Shown in pieces: positions 23,759 to 32,080 of a DNA stretch of 32,131 nucleotides. The notes beneath the pieces were generated by a model. The model worked only from the letters and a program-made list of their open reading frames with translations. It ran no database searches and was not told the origin of the DNA. Origin of the DNA: Saccharofermentans sp. GTDB taxonomy: Bacteria; Bacillota; Clostridia; Saccharofermentanales; Saccharofermentanaceae. Made by a program: the position numbers and the translations under genes. The stretch lies in the NCBI GenBank assembly GCA_016292155.1, contig JAEFBC010000206.1, positions 1 to 32,131 on the forward strand. Reading direction: 5' to 3'. The number at the start of each line of letters is the position of its first letter. Within the stretch, counting starts at the first letter, position 1.

Positions 23759-24127
23759 TCAACTGACCACATCGCCTTCAAGATAGAAGGTCGGATCATG
23801 ACGGTCGTCTACGCCTGTTATGAGAAAAGTTACGGTCTGCCCCTTTACTACATCTGTTCCGGAACCTTCGTTGGGACATACATAGACTGTTGCCGACCAC
23901 ACATCGCTGCTGCGAATATAGATCGTATTGCCAGCACCGGGGGCTTTGTCGAAATCCATGGTAGCCGTAACGGAAACAGTCTTGCCGATTACATCGCGCC
24001 CGTTCTTATAAGCCGCGATAACTTTGATCGGACTGTCATAATCCGTATCAGATCCGCACCCAGAGACAGAAGCTGTGAGCGTGAGGAGCATGGTGATTAC
24101 CAGAATTAAAGACAGAACTTTACGCAT
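23759..24127 (-). CDS. Small lipoprotein with OB-fold-like (tRNA_anti-like) domain
   Basis: A 122-residue lipoprotein. It has a signal peptide (1-23) with lipobox SVSGC and lipidated Cys24. The remainder (32-122) has the pattern of a small OB-fold: KVIAAYKNGRDVIGKTVSV, then IYIRSSDVWSATVYVC, then VVKGQTVTFLITGV, ending in a last strand. Such secreted OB-fold domains are common in clostridial lipoproteins; their ligands are generally unknown. GGAG precedes ATG 24127; the frame extending to 24307 runs over the divergent helicase promoter and start, so it is not coding. It is 51 bases upstream of the deoB-deoC fusion and may share its transcript. Confidence 0.78.
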   Translation of the reverse strand: MRKVLSLILVITMLLTLTASVSGCGSDTDYDSPIKVIAAYKNGRDVIGKTVSVTATMDFDKAPGAGNTIYIRSSDVWSATVYVCPNEGSGTDVVKGQTVTFLITGVDDRHDPTFYLEGDVVS

Positions 24128-24155
24128 AATGAACACTCCATATTCTGATGTAATA

Positions 24156-24184
24156 TTATCATAATCCGATTTCTGTGATATAGT
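24156..24184 (+). promoter_or_regulatory. Promoter of the DEAD-box helicase gene
   Basis: TTATCA (24156-24161), a 17-base spacer and TATAGT (24179-24184), with TG at the extended -10 position. The leader would be about 25 bases. Confidence 0.55.
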
Positions 24185-24215
24185 TGGCGGGATATATTGA
24201 AATGAGTTGGTGGAT

Positions 24216-25334
24216 ATGAGCGAAGAGATAACATTTGCAGATCTGGACCTGTCACCTGAGGTGATGGACTCGCTGAAGAAGATGGGCGTTAAAAGGCCCA
24301 CGACCATTCAGCAGAAGGCCATTCCCCTCATGATGGACAACATAAGCGTAATAGCAAAAGCGCCTACCGGAACGGGTAAGACGTTTGCCTTTGGCATCCC
24401 GATATTAGAATACCTTAATCTTGATTCCAAGTTCGTTCAGGCCTTGATCTTATGCCCGACAAGAGAACTTGCGCTGCAGATCACGACAGAACTTAAGAGC
24501 CTTGCAAAATATATTAAGGGATTCAGGGTTACTGCCCTTATCGGAGGACAGAGCATGCGCCTTCAGACCGAGAGGGTCCAGAAGAATCCCCAGGTCATAG
24601 TAGCGACACCAGGCCGTCTTATCGATATGGTCGGAAGAAAGCTCGTTGATATCTCGCAGATCTATACGCTCGTCCTGGATGAAGCCGATGAGATGCTGAA
24701 GATGGGCTTTATTAATGATATTAGAAAAGTAATGGCACTCACTCCGAAGGATAAGCAGATCGCTTTATTCTCCGCCACGATGCCCAGAGAGATCCAGAAC
24801 ATCACATGGGAATTCATGTCAGATGCTGCTGAGATCGATGTCATGCCCAAGGCTGAAGACCATCCTGATATCGACCAGTATATTGTCGAATGTCCTGAAA
24901 AGGATAAGCTTTCTGCGATCATCAGGATCATGGCAAAAGAAGACTTAAGGAAAACGATCGTCTTCTGCAATACGAAGAACACGACTTCAAAGGTCGGCGA
25001 GATGCTTACCCACGCAGGCGTATCCGCAAGAGTCCTTCACGGCGATATCGGCCAGGGCACCAGAAACAAAGTCATGGACCAGTACAGGGCAGACAAGTTC
25101 GACGTGCTCGTTGCGACAGACGTTGTGGCAAGAGGCATCGACGTTGACGATATCGAAGCGATATTTAATTACGACATTCCGAAAGAGAACGAACTCTACC
25201 TTCACAGGATCGGCCGTACCGCGCGTGCAGGCAAGTCAGGAAAGGCTTTCTCGCTCGTTGCATATCTGGACCGTCCCAGAATGGAAGAGATAATCAGGTA
25301 TACGAAGACAGATCCCAAGCCTTACGAGATCTGA
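24216..25334 (+). CDS. DEAD-box ATP-dependent RNA helicase, minimal core
   Basis: A 372-residue helicase of only the two RecA-like domains. All motifs are present: Q-motif (FADLDLSPEVMDSL...TTIQQKAIP), motif I APTGTGKT (49-56), Ia PTRELALQ, Ib TPGR, II DEAD (155-158), III SAT (186-188), IV IVFCNTK, V ATDVVARGID and VI HRIGRTARAG (330-339). It lacks the C-terminal RNA-binding or basic extension seen in DbpA, CshA or DeaD, so target choice may depend on partners. Likely roles are mRNA turnover, ribosome assembly or cold adaptation. The start is not sharp: TTG 24207, GTG 24210 and ATG 24216 are in frame and no clear Shine-Dalgarno exists. I prefer ATG 24216 because it begins at the usual acidic residues before the Q-motif. 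Confidence 0.9.
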   Translation: MSEEITFADLDLSPEVMDSLKKMGVKRPTTIQQKAIPLMMDNISVIAKAPTGTGKTFAFGIPILEYLNLDSKFVQALILCPTRELALQITTELKSLAKYIKGFRVTALIGGQSMRLQTERVQKNPQVIVATPGRLIDMVGRKLVDISQIYTLVLDEADEMLKMGFINDIRKVMALTPKDKQIALFSATMPREIQNITWEFMSDAAEIDVMPKAEDHPDIDQYIVECPEKDKLSAIIRIMAKEDLRKTIVFCNTKNTTSKVGEMLTHAGVSARVLHGDIGQGTRNKVMDQYRADKFDVLVATDVVARGIDVDDIEAIFNYDIPKENELYLHRIGRTARAGKSGKAFSLVAYLDRPRMEEIIRYTKTDPKPYEI

Positions 25335-25360
25335 CAGGCTATATCTTCAAATCATGTGAA

Positions 25361-26827
25361 TCAGCTCTGTACCTTGCGGGGCTTTTTTATTATTCCCTTA
25401 TAAGTTGTAGGCGTAAGGAATACGATGAGCGGCATGAGCTCGAGTCTTCCTGCGAGCATATCGAAAATAAACACCCATTTCGAGATCCCGGAGAAGAAAC
25501 TGTAGTTCTGGGTAGGTCCTACAAGTGAAAGTCCGGGTCCGATGTTATTGAATGTCGCTGCTACAGAAGAGAAGACAGTAACGAGATCGTGGCCTTCGAA
25601 GGATACGATGAACATCGATGTTGCGAAGATGATCAGGTAGATGAAGAAGTAAAGCGCAACGGAATGGATGACTTCACTGTCAACCGTCTTGCCGTCTACA
25701 TGGATCTTCTTAACTGTCTTGGGATGGATATAAGACTGGATCTCCCTTTTTACGGACTTGAACATGATCTGGAATCTTGCGACCTTGATACCGCCGCCTG
25801 TAGAACTTGCGCAGGCGCCGAGGATCATGAGGCCGAGCAAAAGGAACTTTGCGACAGAAGGCCAGAGGTCAAAATCCGTTGTGGCAAAACCTGTCGTCGT
25901 GATGATGGTTGCCACCTGGAAGAAAGAATGTCTCAATGCTTCACCAAAGCTTCCGTAAAGGCCCGTTACAGAGAAGCAGATGATAGCAGTGACTATGGCG
26001 ATAACGGCAAGATAGACTTTGATCTCGCTCATCTTAAACGCCTTGGTAATCTGCTTTGTCGTTAAGTAATAATAGAAATTGAAGTTCATTCCGAACAGGA
26101 TCATGAACACGGCGACTATTACCTGGATGTGCGGAGCATAAGAAGCAAAGCTGTCGTTTCTTACACCGAAACCACCCGTACCTGCCGTACCGAACGACGA
26201 ACAGATACTGTCGAATAAAGGCATGCCGCTTACCGCAAGGACCACGATCTCAGTGACAGTCATCGCAAGATAAATGAGATAGAGCATCTTGGCCGTGGAT
26301 CTTACTTTCGGAACGATCTTGCCTACTGAAGGACCGGGGCTCTCTGCTCTCATGAGGTTCATGTTGGAACCGCCCGTCATAGGCACTACTGCAAGAAGGA
26401 AAACGAGAACGCCCATACCGCCGATCCAGTGGGTCAGTGAACGCCACATGAGCGAAGTATGGGACATTGCTTCAACATTGGTTAAGATGCTCGCACCTGT
26501 TGTGGAGAAGCCCGATGCTGTCTCGAACATTGCATCCGTAAATGAAGGGATCTCTCCCGTGAGTATGAACGGGATGCATCCGCAGATACTTAATACGACC
26601 CAGGAAAGTGCGGTGGCGATACAGCCGTCTTTGATAAAGATGGTCATGTTCTTAGGCTTTTTAAATGAGATGAGGTAGCCTAAAGTCACATAGGCTACTG
26701 CACAGGCCAGATAATAAACGGTCTCGCTCTCACCATAGATCCAGCCGCAGCCGATCGGCAAAAGCATAAGAACGCCTTCGATCAGCAGGACTTTTCCCAG
26801 GATGTAAATGAGCATCTTTATGTTCAT
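25361..26827 (-). CDS. trkH: TrkH-family potassium uptake protein
   Basis: A 488-residue potassium transporter subunit of the TrkH/KtrB superfamily, with four repeated helix-loop-helix units. The selectivity loops can be read in order: GFSTTGASIL, GTAGTGGFGV, ATIITTTGFAT and TFNNIGPGLS, each with the conserved central Gly. ASSTGGGIKVAR is the family loop in the third repeat region. It should form a homodimer gated by the cytosolic TrkA ring, whose gene overlaps its start by 4 bases (ATGA), a sign of translational coupling. The protein imports K+ for turgor and pH control. The C-terminal tail is short and basic. Confidence 0.93.
   Translation of the reverse strand: MNIKMLIYILGKVLLIEGVLMLLPIGCGWIYGESETVYYLACAVAYVTLGYLISFKKPKNMTIFIKDGCIATALSWVVLSICGCIPFILTGEIPSFTDAMFETASGFSTTGASILTNVEAMSHTSLMWRSLTHWIGGMGVLVFLLAVVPMTGGSNMNLMRAESPGPSVGKIVPKVRSTAKMLYLIYLAMTVTEIVVLAVSGMPLFDSICSSFGTAGTGGFGVRNDSFASYAPHIQVIVAVFMILFGMNFNFYYYLTTKQITKAFKMSEIKVYLAVIAIVTAIICFSVTGLYGSFGEALRHSFFQVATIITTTGFATTDFDLWPSVAKFLLLGLMILGACASSTGGGIKVARFQIMFKSVKREIQSYIHPKTVKKIHVDGKTVDSEVIHSVALYFFIYLIIFATSMFIVSFEGHDLVTVFSSVAATFNNIGPGLSLVGPTQNYSFFSGISKWVFIFDMLAGRLELMPLIVFLTPTTYKGIIKKPRKVQS
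25363..25388 (+). terminator. Weak terminator of the helicase gene inside the trkH 3' end
   Basis: AGCTC (25363-25367) can pair with GGGCT (25379-25383) through one G-T wobble, followed by TTTTTT. It lies within the last codons of the convergent trkH gene. The stem is short and the loop is 11 bases, so this is tentative. Confidence 0.35.
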
Positions 26828-28200
26828 CTGAGAATATCCGTAAGGGCTGTATAGCCTTTATTTTTTGTAACGATCATGACGCTGTCGCCGACTTCTATGG
26901 AGTCGCTGCCCGTAGGGATGATGATCTTGCCCGAGCGGTTGATGAACGCGAGGAGCGTATTGGCTCTGAGCTTAAGGTCCTTAAGCTGTATGCCGGTAGC
27001 TTCGGATTTCTCCATTACCTTGAACTCGATTGCTTCCGCTCTCTCGTCGAAAAGGTGATACATTACTTCGACGTTGCTTCCGATGGAAGCCTGCTTGGCA
27101 CGTGCATAAGTAATGATAGCCTCAGCCGTGATCTGCTTGGGATAGATAACGCTTCCCAGATCAAGGCGGTTGATAACGTCAGTAAAACTGATCTTGTTGA
27201 TCTTGGTTACGGACTTGATGCCTTTTGAGATCTGCCTTGCGAAAAGCGAGAGCATGATGTTCTCTTCGTCGATGCCTGTCATAGCGACAACGGAATCGAC
27301 ATCCCTGATGCCTGTTTCTTCAAGGAGGGATTCATTGATACCGTCTCCGTTGATGATGGTGGCCTTGGGAAGTAGCTCGCTTAACTCGTCGCAGCGCTTC
27401 GCATCCTTCTCGATGATCTTTACATCGATACCGGTCTTTATAAGCTGGTCGGCAAGATAGAATGCGGATTTGCCGCCGCCGATCATGATCGTGCTCCTTA
27501 CGGAGTTTGTCTTAAATCCGATGGACTTAAGGAATGAGTGACATTCTTTTCGTGTTGCAACGAAAGAGATGATGTCGCCAGCGGAAAGCTCGAATGCACC
27601 GTTAGGGATAGTTACCTCATCGCCGCGCTCAACGCCTACGATAAGGATGCCGTTAGTGATGTTGCTTCCCAGATATGCAACGGTCTTGCCGTCCAAGATA
27701 TTTCCTTCAGGGATCTTGATCTTAACGATCTCAGCACTGCCGTGCGCGAAAGAGTTGATCGAGAGCGCTGCAGGGAGGAAGAGGATACGTGCTGCCTCAA
27801 CGGCTGCCTCGTATTCCGGATTGATGATCATTTCGAGACTTAGCTTGGACCTCAGGTAAGGGATCTCCTTGCCGTAGTCAGGATTTCTTACGCGGGCGAT
27901 CGTGGCAAGGTTCCTGTTGAACTGCTTTGCGATCGTGCAGCAAAGGAGGTTAAGCTCATCTGATTCGGTAACGGAGATGAAGAGATCGGCAGATGCAACA
28001 CCTGCCTCTTCAAGAACTCCGTGGCTCGCACCGTTTCCGATGATACCCATGCAGTCGCACAGGTTTGCAAGCTCTGTAAGACGGTTTACGTTCTTGTCGA
28101 TGATGACAAGGTCGTGACCCTCTTCTGCGAGTCTGTTAACGAGTGTATCGCCGACTTTACCGGCACCTACTACGATGATCTTTAATCCTCTTTTACTCAT
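26824..28200 (-). CDS. trkA: TrkA potassium transport regulator (double RCK)
   Basis: A 458-residue peripheral protein with two tandem RCK units. The first Rossmann domain opens with KIIVVGAGKVGDTLVNRLAE and ends its second strand with acidic IIDKN, as for NAD binding; a TrkA_C domain covers about 140-220. The second Rossmann domain starts near 235 (IMIGGGKSAFYLADQL, then IIEKDAKRC), with a final TrkA_C to 458. The first glycine motif is complete, while the second is altered (GGGKSA), so nucleotide binding may be confined to the first half. It gates TrkH in response to NAD(H) or ATP/ADP. It lies 5 bases after the His-rich GTPase gene and overlaps trkH; no strong Shine-Dalgarno is seen, suggesting coupled translation. 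Confidence 0.93.
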   Translation of the reverse strand: MSKRGLKIIVVGAGKVGDTLVNRLAEEGHDLVIIDKNVNRLTELANLCDCMGIIGNGASHGVLEEAGVASADLFISVTESDELNLLCCTIAKQFNRNLATIARVRNPDYGKEIPYLRSKLSLEMIINPEYEAAVEAARILFLPAALSINSFAHGSAEIVKIKIPEGNILDGKTVAYLGSNITNGILIVGVERGDEVTIPNGAFELSAGDIISFVATRKECHSFLKSIGFKTNSVRSTIMIGGGKSAFYLADQLIKTGIDVKIIEKDAKRCDELSELLPKATIINGDGINESLLEETGIRDVDSVVAMTGIDEENIMLSLFARQISKGIKSVTKINKISFTDVINRLDLGSVIYPKQITAEAIITYARAKQASIGSNVEVMYHLFDERAEAIEFKVMEKSEATGIQLKDLKLRANTLLAFINRSGKIIIPTGSDSIEVGDSVMIVTKNKGYTALTDILR

Positions 28201-28205
28201 AGCAC

Positions 28206-29327
28206 TTAAATCCCGAATAACTCTTTGACTGCGTCTTTCTTTACTTCAGAACCGATAACGACGATCTTGCCTGTTACGTCTGAAGCGCCTGTTCTGACTT
28301 CTGCCTCTTCAGGTACGAAATCGAAATGGATCCATGATCCGTCTTCGCCGGCAACGATACCCTTTGAACGGAGGATCATGCCGTACTTTTCTGTATCATC
28401 CAATGCCTTGAGGGCATCTTCGATCTGAGCCTTTGTGAACTTCTTTGATGTCTCGAATCCGATGGAATCGAAGATCTCATCTGCATGATGATGGTGATGA
28501 TGCTCGTGGTCATGATCGTGATGGTGATGGTGCTCATGCTCGTCGTGGTCATCATCATCGTGATCGTGGTGGTGGTGATGATGCTCGTGCTCGTCGTCAT
28601 CATCGTCGTCGTCATCGTGGTGATGGTGATGTCTGCACTCTTCGCAGTCACAGTCCTCGCCGTGCTCGTGATGATGGTGAGCGTGCTCCAGTTCGTGCTG
28701 TTCAGCTTCAAGGAGCGCTGCAGCCATGTCTGCCGCAGTAAGAGGCTCTTCGATAGCCTTAAGGATCTGTACTCCGGAGAGGTCATCCCAGGGTGTGGTG
28801 ATGATCTGTGTGTGATCGTTGATCTCACGGATGAGAGCTACTGCCTGGTCGAGCTTTTCCTGAGCGATATTGCCTGTACGGCTCAAAATGATCGTTCCAG
28901 CATACTTGATCTGGTTCTCATAGAACTCCTTGAAGTTCTTGAGGTAGATGCGGCACTTGGAAGCGTCGATAACTGTAACTGTTCCACAGATCTCTGTTCC
29001 TTCGACGCGCTTAACGGCAGCAACTACGTCGGAGAGCTTGCCTACGCCGGAAGGTTCGATGAGGATCCTGTCGGGAGCGAACTGGTCGATTACGTCCTTC
29101 AGAGCTGTGCCGAAGTCGCCGACAAGGCTGCAGCAGATACAGCCTGAGTTCATCTCTGTGATGTTGATGCCGGATTCCTTGAGGAAGCCGCCGTCGATGC
29201 CGATCTGACCGAACTCGTTCTCGATGAGCACGATCTTCTGACCGTTGTATCCGTCAGAAATGAGCTTCTTGATCAGTGTTGTTTTGCCTGCTCCCAGAAA
29301 TCCTGAGAAGATGTCTACTTTTGTCAT
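28206..29327 (-). CDS. G3E GTPase (CobW/ZNG-like metallochaperone) with long His/Asp-rich insert
   Basis: A 373-residue P-loop GTPase of the G3E/COG0523 family. G1 is GFLGAGKTT (9-17). The metal-binding CxCC motif is GCICCSL (62-68), followed by EPSG (91-94). The usual G4 NKxD is replaced by a SRTG-type sequence (149-152). An insert at 211-282 is almost entirely His, Asp and Glu plus a CDCEEC knot. The C-terminal CobW_C domain covers about 285-373. Family members deliver zinc (ZNG1/YjiA/YeiR) or cobalt or nickel to client enzymes; the His/Asp tract suggests zinc or nickel storage. GAGG lies 7 bases before ATG 29327. It is the second gene of an operon that continues into trkA and trkH. Confidence 0.88.
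   Translation of the reverse strand: MTKVDIFSGFLGAGKTTLIKKLISDGYNGQKIVLIENEFGQIGIDGGFLKESGINITEMNSGCICCSLVGDFGTALKDVIDQFAPDRILIEPSGVGKLSDVVAAVKRVEGTEICGTVTVIDASKCRIYLKNFKEFYENQIKYAGTIILSRTGNIAQEKLDQAVALIREINDHTQIITTPWDDLSGVQILKAIEEPLTAADMAAALLEAEQHELEHAHHHHEHGEDCDCEECRHHHHHDDDDDDDDEHEHHHHHHDHDDDDHDEHEHHHHHDHDHEHHHHHHADEIFDSIGFETSKKFTKAQIEDALKALDDTEKYGMILRSKGIVAGEDGSWIHFDFVPEEAEVRTGASDVTGKIVVIGSEVKKDAVKELFGI
28482..28697 (-). repeat. His/Asp/Glu low-complexity coding tract
   Basis: Codons 211-282 of the GTPase gene are mostly CAC/CAT, GAC/GAT and GAG. The plus strand therefore shows long GTG/ATG/TCG triplet runs. Length variation between strains would be expected. The long plus-strand frames over it are only mirror images of this composition. 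Confidence 0.85.
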
Positions 29328-29350
29328 TTAAAATGCCTCTTTTCTATTTG

Positions 29351-30301
29351 TCAGTTGAAATAAATAACTTCGTTGTCGGGCTTGCTCGTTATCGCATAAT
29401 CCTCTACGGTGAGGCAGGGAACGTTGACCTTGCCGCCCTGTCCGTCATCGTCCTCGAAATATCTGACCTGGCCTGTGACCTTGAGCCACTGGCCTGCAGG
29501 GAAGTTGGACTTGAACTGGTAGAAGCAGAGAACGCCCATCATCTGGATGTCTGCAGCGCAGCACGTATATGCCTGTCTCTGAAGGACAAATGCCCTGCCG
29601 TTGAACTCCCTTAAGATAACGGCCTGGCCGATAAGGCTTACTCTCTTGCCGTTATAACGGTTCATGTTATCCATCGCATCGGTGTAGAAAAGACCGAAAT
29701 CCTCTGCGGCGATGTGGCACGGATTCTGATTGAGGTCAAAGGGAAGGTGGTCTTCGATCCTGATGATCTTGTTGTCCTCACCAAGGAAATTGATGCTCAT
29801 GCCGGGGTTAACGGCCTTTACCGAGCCTCTGAGCTTGGGGATATTGTCTGTCTCTTCGTTTACCCTGTTGAAAATGACCGTATCGCCGTATCTGAAATAG
29901 TCGGCGAAGAAAGTCTGCATGTTCTTGAAGTACTCACCGTAAGTGGACGCGTCGATAACTACGATCGCAGCTGCAAGAGCCCAGCGCTCAGGCACGTCGA
30001 CCTTCTCGAAAAACTCTGCAGGGGAGACCGAGCCGTTCCATTCGATGAAAACGACACCGGGCTTATACTTGGCTTCGATATCGAAAGTCATGTCCTTATT
30101 GACATCGTCGGTATCGCAGTTGATAACTACCGGGTCAGCGCCCTCGTAGTTCTCCTGAATATATTCCTCTTCACCTTCTTCGGTGTTGATTACGACAACC
30201 TTGCGGTTTTTGAAGTTCTCCCCGCCGATCCAGGAACAGATAACGGAAGTCTTTCCGCTGTCCAGGAATCCGGTGAAAAAATATACAAGACAATCATCCA
30301 T
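29351..30301 (-). CDS. G3E-like GTPase fused to a YcgQ-type (TIGR03943/DUF1980-like) OB domain
   Basis: A 316-residue protein. The N-terminal GTPase has G1 GFLDSGKTS (11-19), a VVVINTEEGEEEY strand as in COG0523 proteins, and VVFIEWNG in place of ExPSG. It has no CxCC motif where one is expected (VVINCDTDD, 58-66). About 215-316 is a second domain: NGKRVSLIGQAVIL, AFVLQRQAYTCCAADIQMMG with a Cys pair at 247-248, and GQWLKVTGQVRYF. I associate this with the C-terminal half of YcgQ/TIGR03943 proteins, which accompany YcgR/YraQ permeases. The role is probably in metal handling with the adjacent GTPase. ATG 30301 is used, since AAAGAGGTG lies 9 bases upstream and the GTG at 30313 overlaps it. Confidence 0.78.
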   Translation of the reverse strand: MDDCLVYFFTGFLDSGKTSVICSWIGGENFKNRKVVVINTEEGEEEYIQENYEGADPVVINCDTDDVNKDMTFDIEAKYKPGVVFIEWNGSVSPAEFFEKVDVPERWALAAAIVVIDASTYGEYFKNMQTFFADYFRYGDTVIFNRVNEETDNIPKLRGSVKAVNPGMSINFLGEDNKIIRIEDHLPFDLNQNPCHIAAEDFGLFYTDAMDNMNRYNGKRVSLIGQAVILREFNGRAFVLQRQAYTCCAADIQMMGVLCFYQFKSNFPAGQWLKVTGQVRYFEDDDGQGGKVNVPCLTVEDYAITSKPDNEVIYFN

Positions 30302-30411
30302 AAAATATTGCACCTCTTTAACAGATATTATTTTGTCCCTGAATTGTTATTATTTCAAGCAAGAAAAAGTATAAAATCAATTATCGGGAAATTTGAATTT
30401 TTGGAGTTTTA

Positions 30412-31413
30412 ATGAAATCAGTCAAGATCGGCAACATAAAAATAGAAAACCCGATATGCCTGTCGCCAATGGCGGGGTTTTCGAGCCTGCCTTTCAGGGT
30501 CATCTGCAATGAGATGGGCGCGGGCTACAGTCCGACTGAGCTCGTCAGCGCCAGATCCATAAGGTATAACGGCATAGACAAGAGCCTCCGCTATATGAGG
30601 ATCGCACCTTCCGAGGAGAAGATCACGGCGATCCAGCTTTTCGGAAGCGAGCCGGAAGATTTCGAAGCCGCGGTAAGGACTATCATGGCAACTCCTGTTC
30701 TGCAGGAAGTGTCGATTATCGACATCAACATGGGCTGCCCGGTGCCGAAGGTCGTCAAAACGGGCTCCGGAAGCGCCCTTATGGAGGACCCCGCAAGAGC
30801 CGCTTCGATCGTCAAGGCCTGCAAAAAAGTATTGGCGGAGCTTTGCCTCAATGTTCCCGTGACTGTTAAAACCAGAATCGGATACAATGCCGGGGACAAG
30901 GGGAAACCGGAATTTGCAGAAGCCCTGGCTGACGCCGGATGTGATATGATCTGTGTCCATGGCAGGACCAGGATCCAGATGTACCACGGTGAGAGCTCGA
31001 ATGAGGCGATCGCTGTAATGCGCGAAGCCGTAAGGGGATATGACATCCCGTTCTTTGCGAACGGCGATATTACGGACGTGGAGTCTGCCATAAAGATCAT
31101 TGAGGATACCGGCTGTGACGGTATCATGATCGGCAGGGCGGCAAGAGGCAACCCCTGGATCTTTGAGCAGGTGACAGCAGGTCTTAACGGAAAAGAGATC
31201 CCTGCACAGCCTGACGGGAAGGCCCGCAAGCTTATGCTGATCCGCGAGCTTGAAGGAAGACTTAAATATCTTCCTGAGGATGTGGCGGTAAGGGAATTCA
31301 GAAGCGTTATGCCTTTCTACATAAAGGGGCTTCCGGGATCCGCACAGATCAAGGTCAGGCTCTGCAGCTGCAGCAAGGCGGACGAGATAAAGGAGATATT
31401 GGGAATTGACTAA
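30412..31413 (+). CDS. dusB: tRNA-dihydrouridine synthase (DusB-like)
   Basis: A 333-residue FMN enzyme that reduces uridines in the tRNA D-loop. The barrel begins with PICLSPMAGFSSLPFRVIC. The catalytic Cys109 lies in INMGCPVPKV. FMN- and tRNA-contacting motifs TVKTRIG, CVHGRTRIQMYHG, FFANGDI and GIMIGRAARGNPWIF follow in order, and a small helical domain closes the protein (about 250-333). Length and motifs fit the DusB/Dus1 branch. GGAG lies 6-9 bases before ATG 30412. It is divergent from the GTPase operon; a TATAAA at 30370-30375 could be its -10, but a matching -35 is lacking. It overlaps the next gene by 8 bases. Confidence 0.93.
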   Translation: MKSVKIGNIKIENPICLSPMAGFSSLPFRVICNEMGAGYSPTELVSARSIRYNGIDKSLRYMRIAPSEEKITAIQLFGSEPEDFEAAVRTIMATPVLQEVSIIDINMGCPVPKVVKTGSGSALMEDPARAASIVKACKKVLAELCLNVPVTVKTRIGYNAGDKGKPEFAEALADAGCDMICVHGRTRIQMYHGESSNEAIAVMREAVRGYDIPFFANGDITDVESAIKIIEDTGCDGIMIGRAARGNPWIFEQVTAGLNGKEIPAQPDGKARKLMLIRELEGRLKYLPEDVAVREFRSVMPFYIKGLPGSAQIKVRLCSCSKADEIKEILGID

Positions 31414-32038
31414 TATTGTAGTTTCGGTAATAGCGGTTCTGGCCGGTGCATTAATGTGCTTTGAAGGCTACAAACTCTTCCGCTTAAGTCTCGGAATCGC
31501 GGGCGGAGTCGCAGGTTTTATCCTGGGAAAGATCATCATCGGCATGACGAGCAATATGGGTATGTCATGGAATTACATTAGCAAATCGGTCGTCCTTCTC
31601 CTGTTTACAGTAGGGCTCGGCATCCTTGCTTTTACGCTTTACATGAAGGCACTGATAGCAATAACCACGATCGTCTGCGCGTTCTGGTTCTACGATGACT
31701 TCAGCTTCCTTTTCGCGAAGATCGAAGGCAATGGCTTAAGATTCCTTGCAACCTACGGAGTGGGTCTTGTGGTCGGCGCAATAATCGGTATAATCGTTTA
31801 CTATGCGCAGAAATGGACAATAAGCCTGTTCACCTCATACGTAGGCGCCAGGATAATCTCGGGCGTCCTCGCTCCGATAATCTGGGCGGGCGTTTCGTCT
31901 GGTGAATATGCGGGAATTATCGAGCAGAGAGTGATCGGCGGGGAGATCTCCATGAGCAACGCTCTGATAAGATTGGTGGTGCTTGTGGCATTTTGTGCAG
32001 CCGGTTTTGCAATACAACTGAAAACATCAAGAAAATAG
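31406..32038 (+). CDS. Multi-pass membrane protein (DUF4203/TMEM198-like), putative
   Basis: A 210-residue protein with about seven hydrophobic helices and short loops. Gly-rich helices (GIAGGVAGFILGKIIIG; YGVGLVVGAIIGIIVYY; VGARIISGVLAPIIWAG) resemble DUF4203/TMEM198-like proteins; the function is unknown. The first codon is taken as TTG 31406, inside the last codons of dusB, with AAGGAG at about 31390-31395. The next in-frame ATG would remove the first helix. The 8-base overlap implies translational coupling to dusB. No terminator is visible after the TAG; a new promoter starts 14 bases beyond the stop. Confidence 0.6.
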   Translation: MTNIVVSVIAVLAGALMCFEGYKLFRLSLGIAGGVAGFILGKIIIGMTSNMGMSWNYISKSVVLLLFTVGLGILAFTLYMKALIAITTIVCAFWFYDDFSFLFAKIEGNGLRFLATYGVGLVVGAIIGIIVYYAQKWTISLFTSYVGARIISGVLAPIIWAGVSSGEYAGIIEQRVIGGEISMSNALIRLVVLVAFCAAGFAIQLKTSRK

Positions 32039-32051
32039 TACAAAAAATGAT

Positions 32052-32080
32052 TTGACCAAAGACACTCGGCTTGTTAAAAT
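32052..32080 (+). promoter_or_regulatory. Strong sigma-A-type promoter reading out of the window
   Basis: TTGACC (5 of 6), an exact 17-base spacer, and TAAAAT (5 of 6). Initiation near 32087 points at a gene beyond the right edge. It is the best-matching promoter in the window. Confidence 0.65.

Noticed and set aside
24128..24307. N-terminal extension of the OB-fold lipoprotein
   Set aside because: It would bury the signal peptide and overlap the promoter and start of the divergent helicase gene.
28485..29147. Long plus-strand frame rich in Val and Met over the GTPase gene
   Set aside because: It is the mirror of the His/Asp codon tract; it has no ribosome site and lies opposite a well-supported gene.
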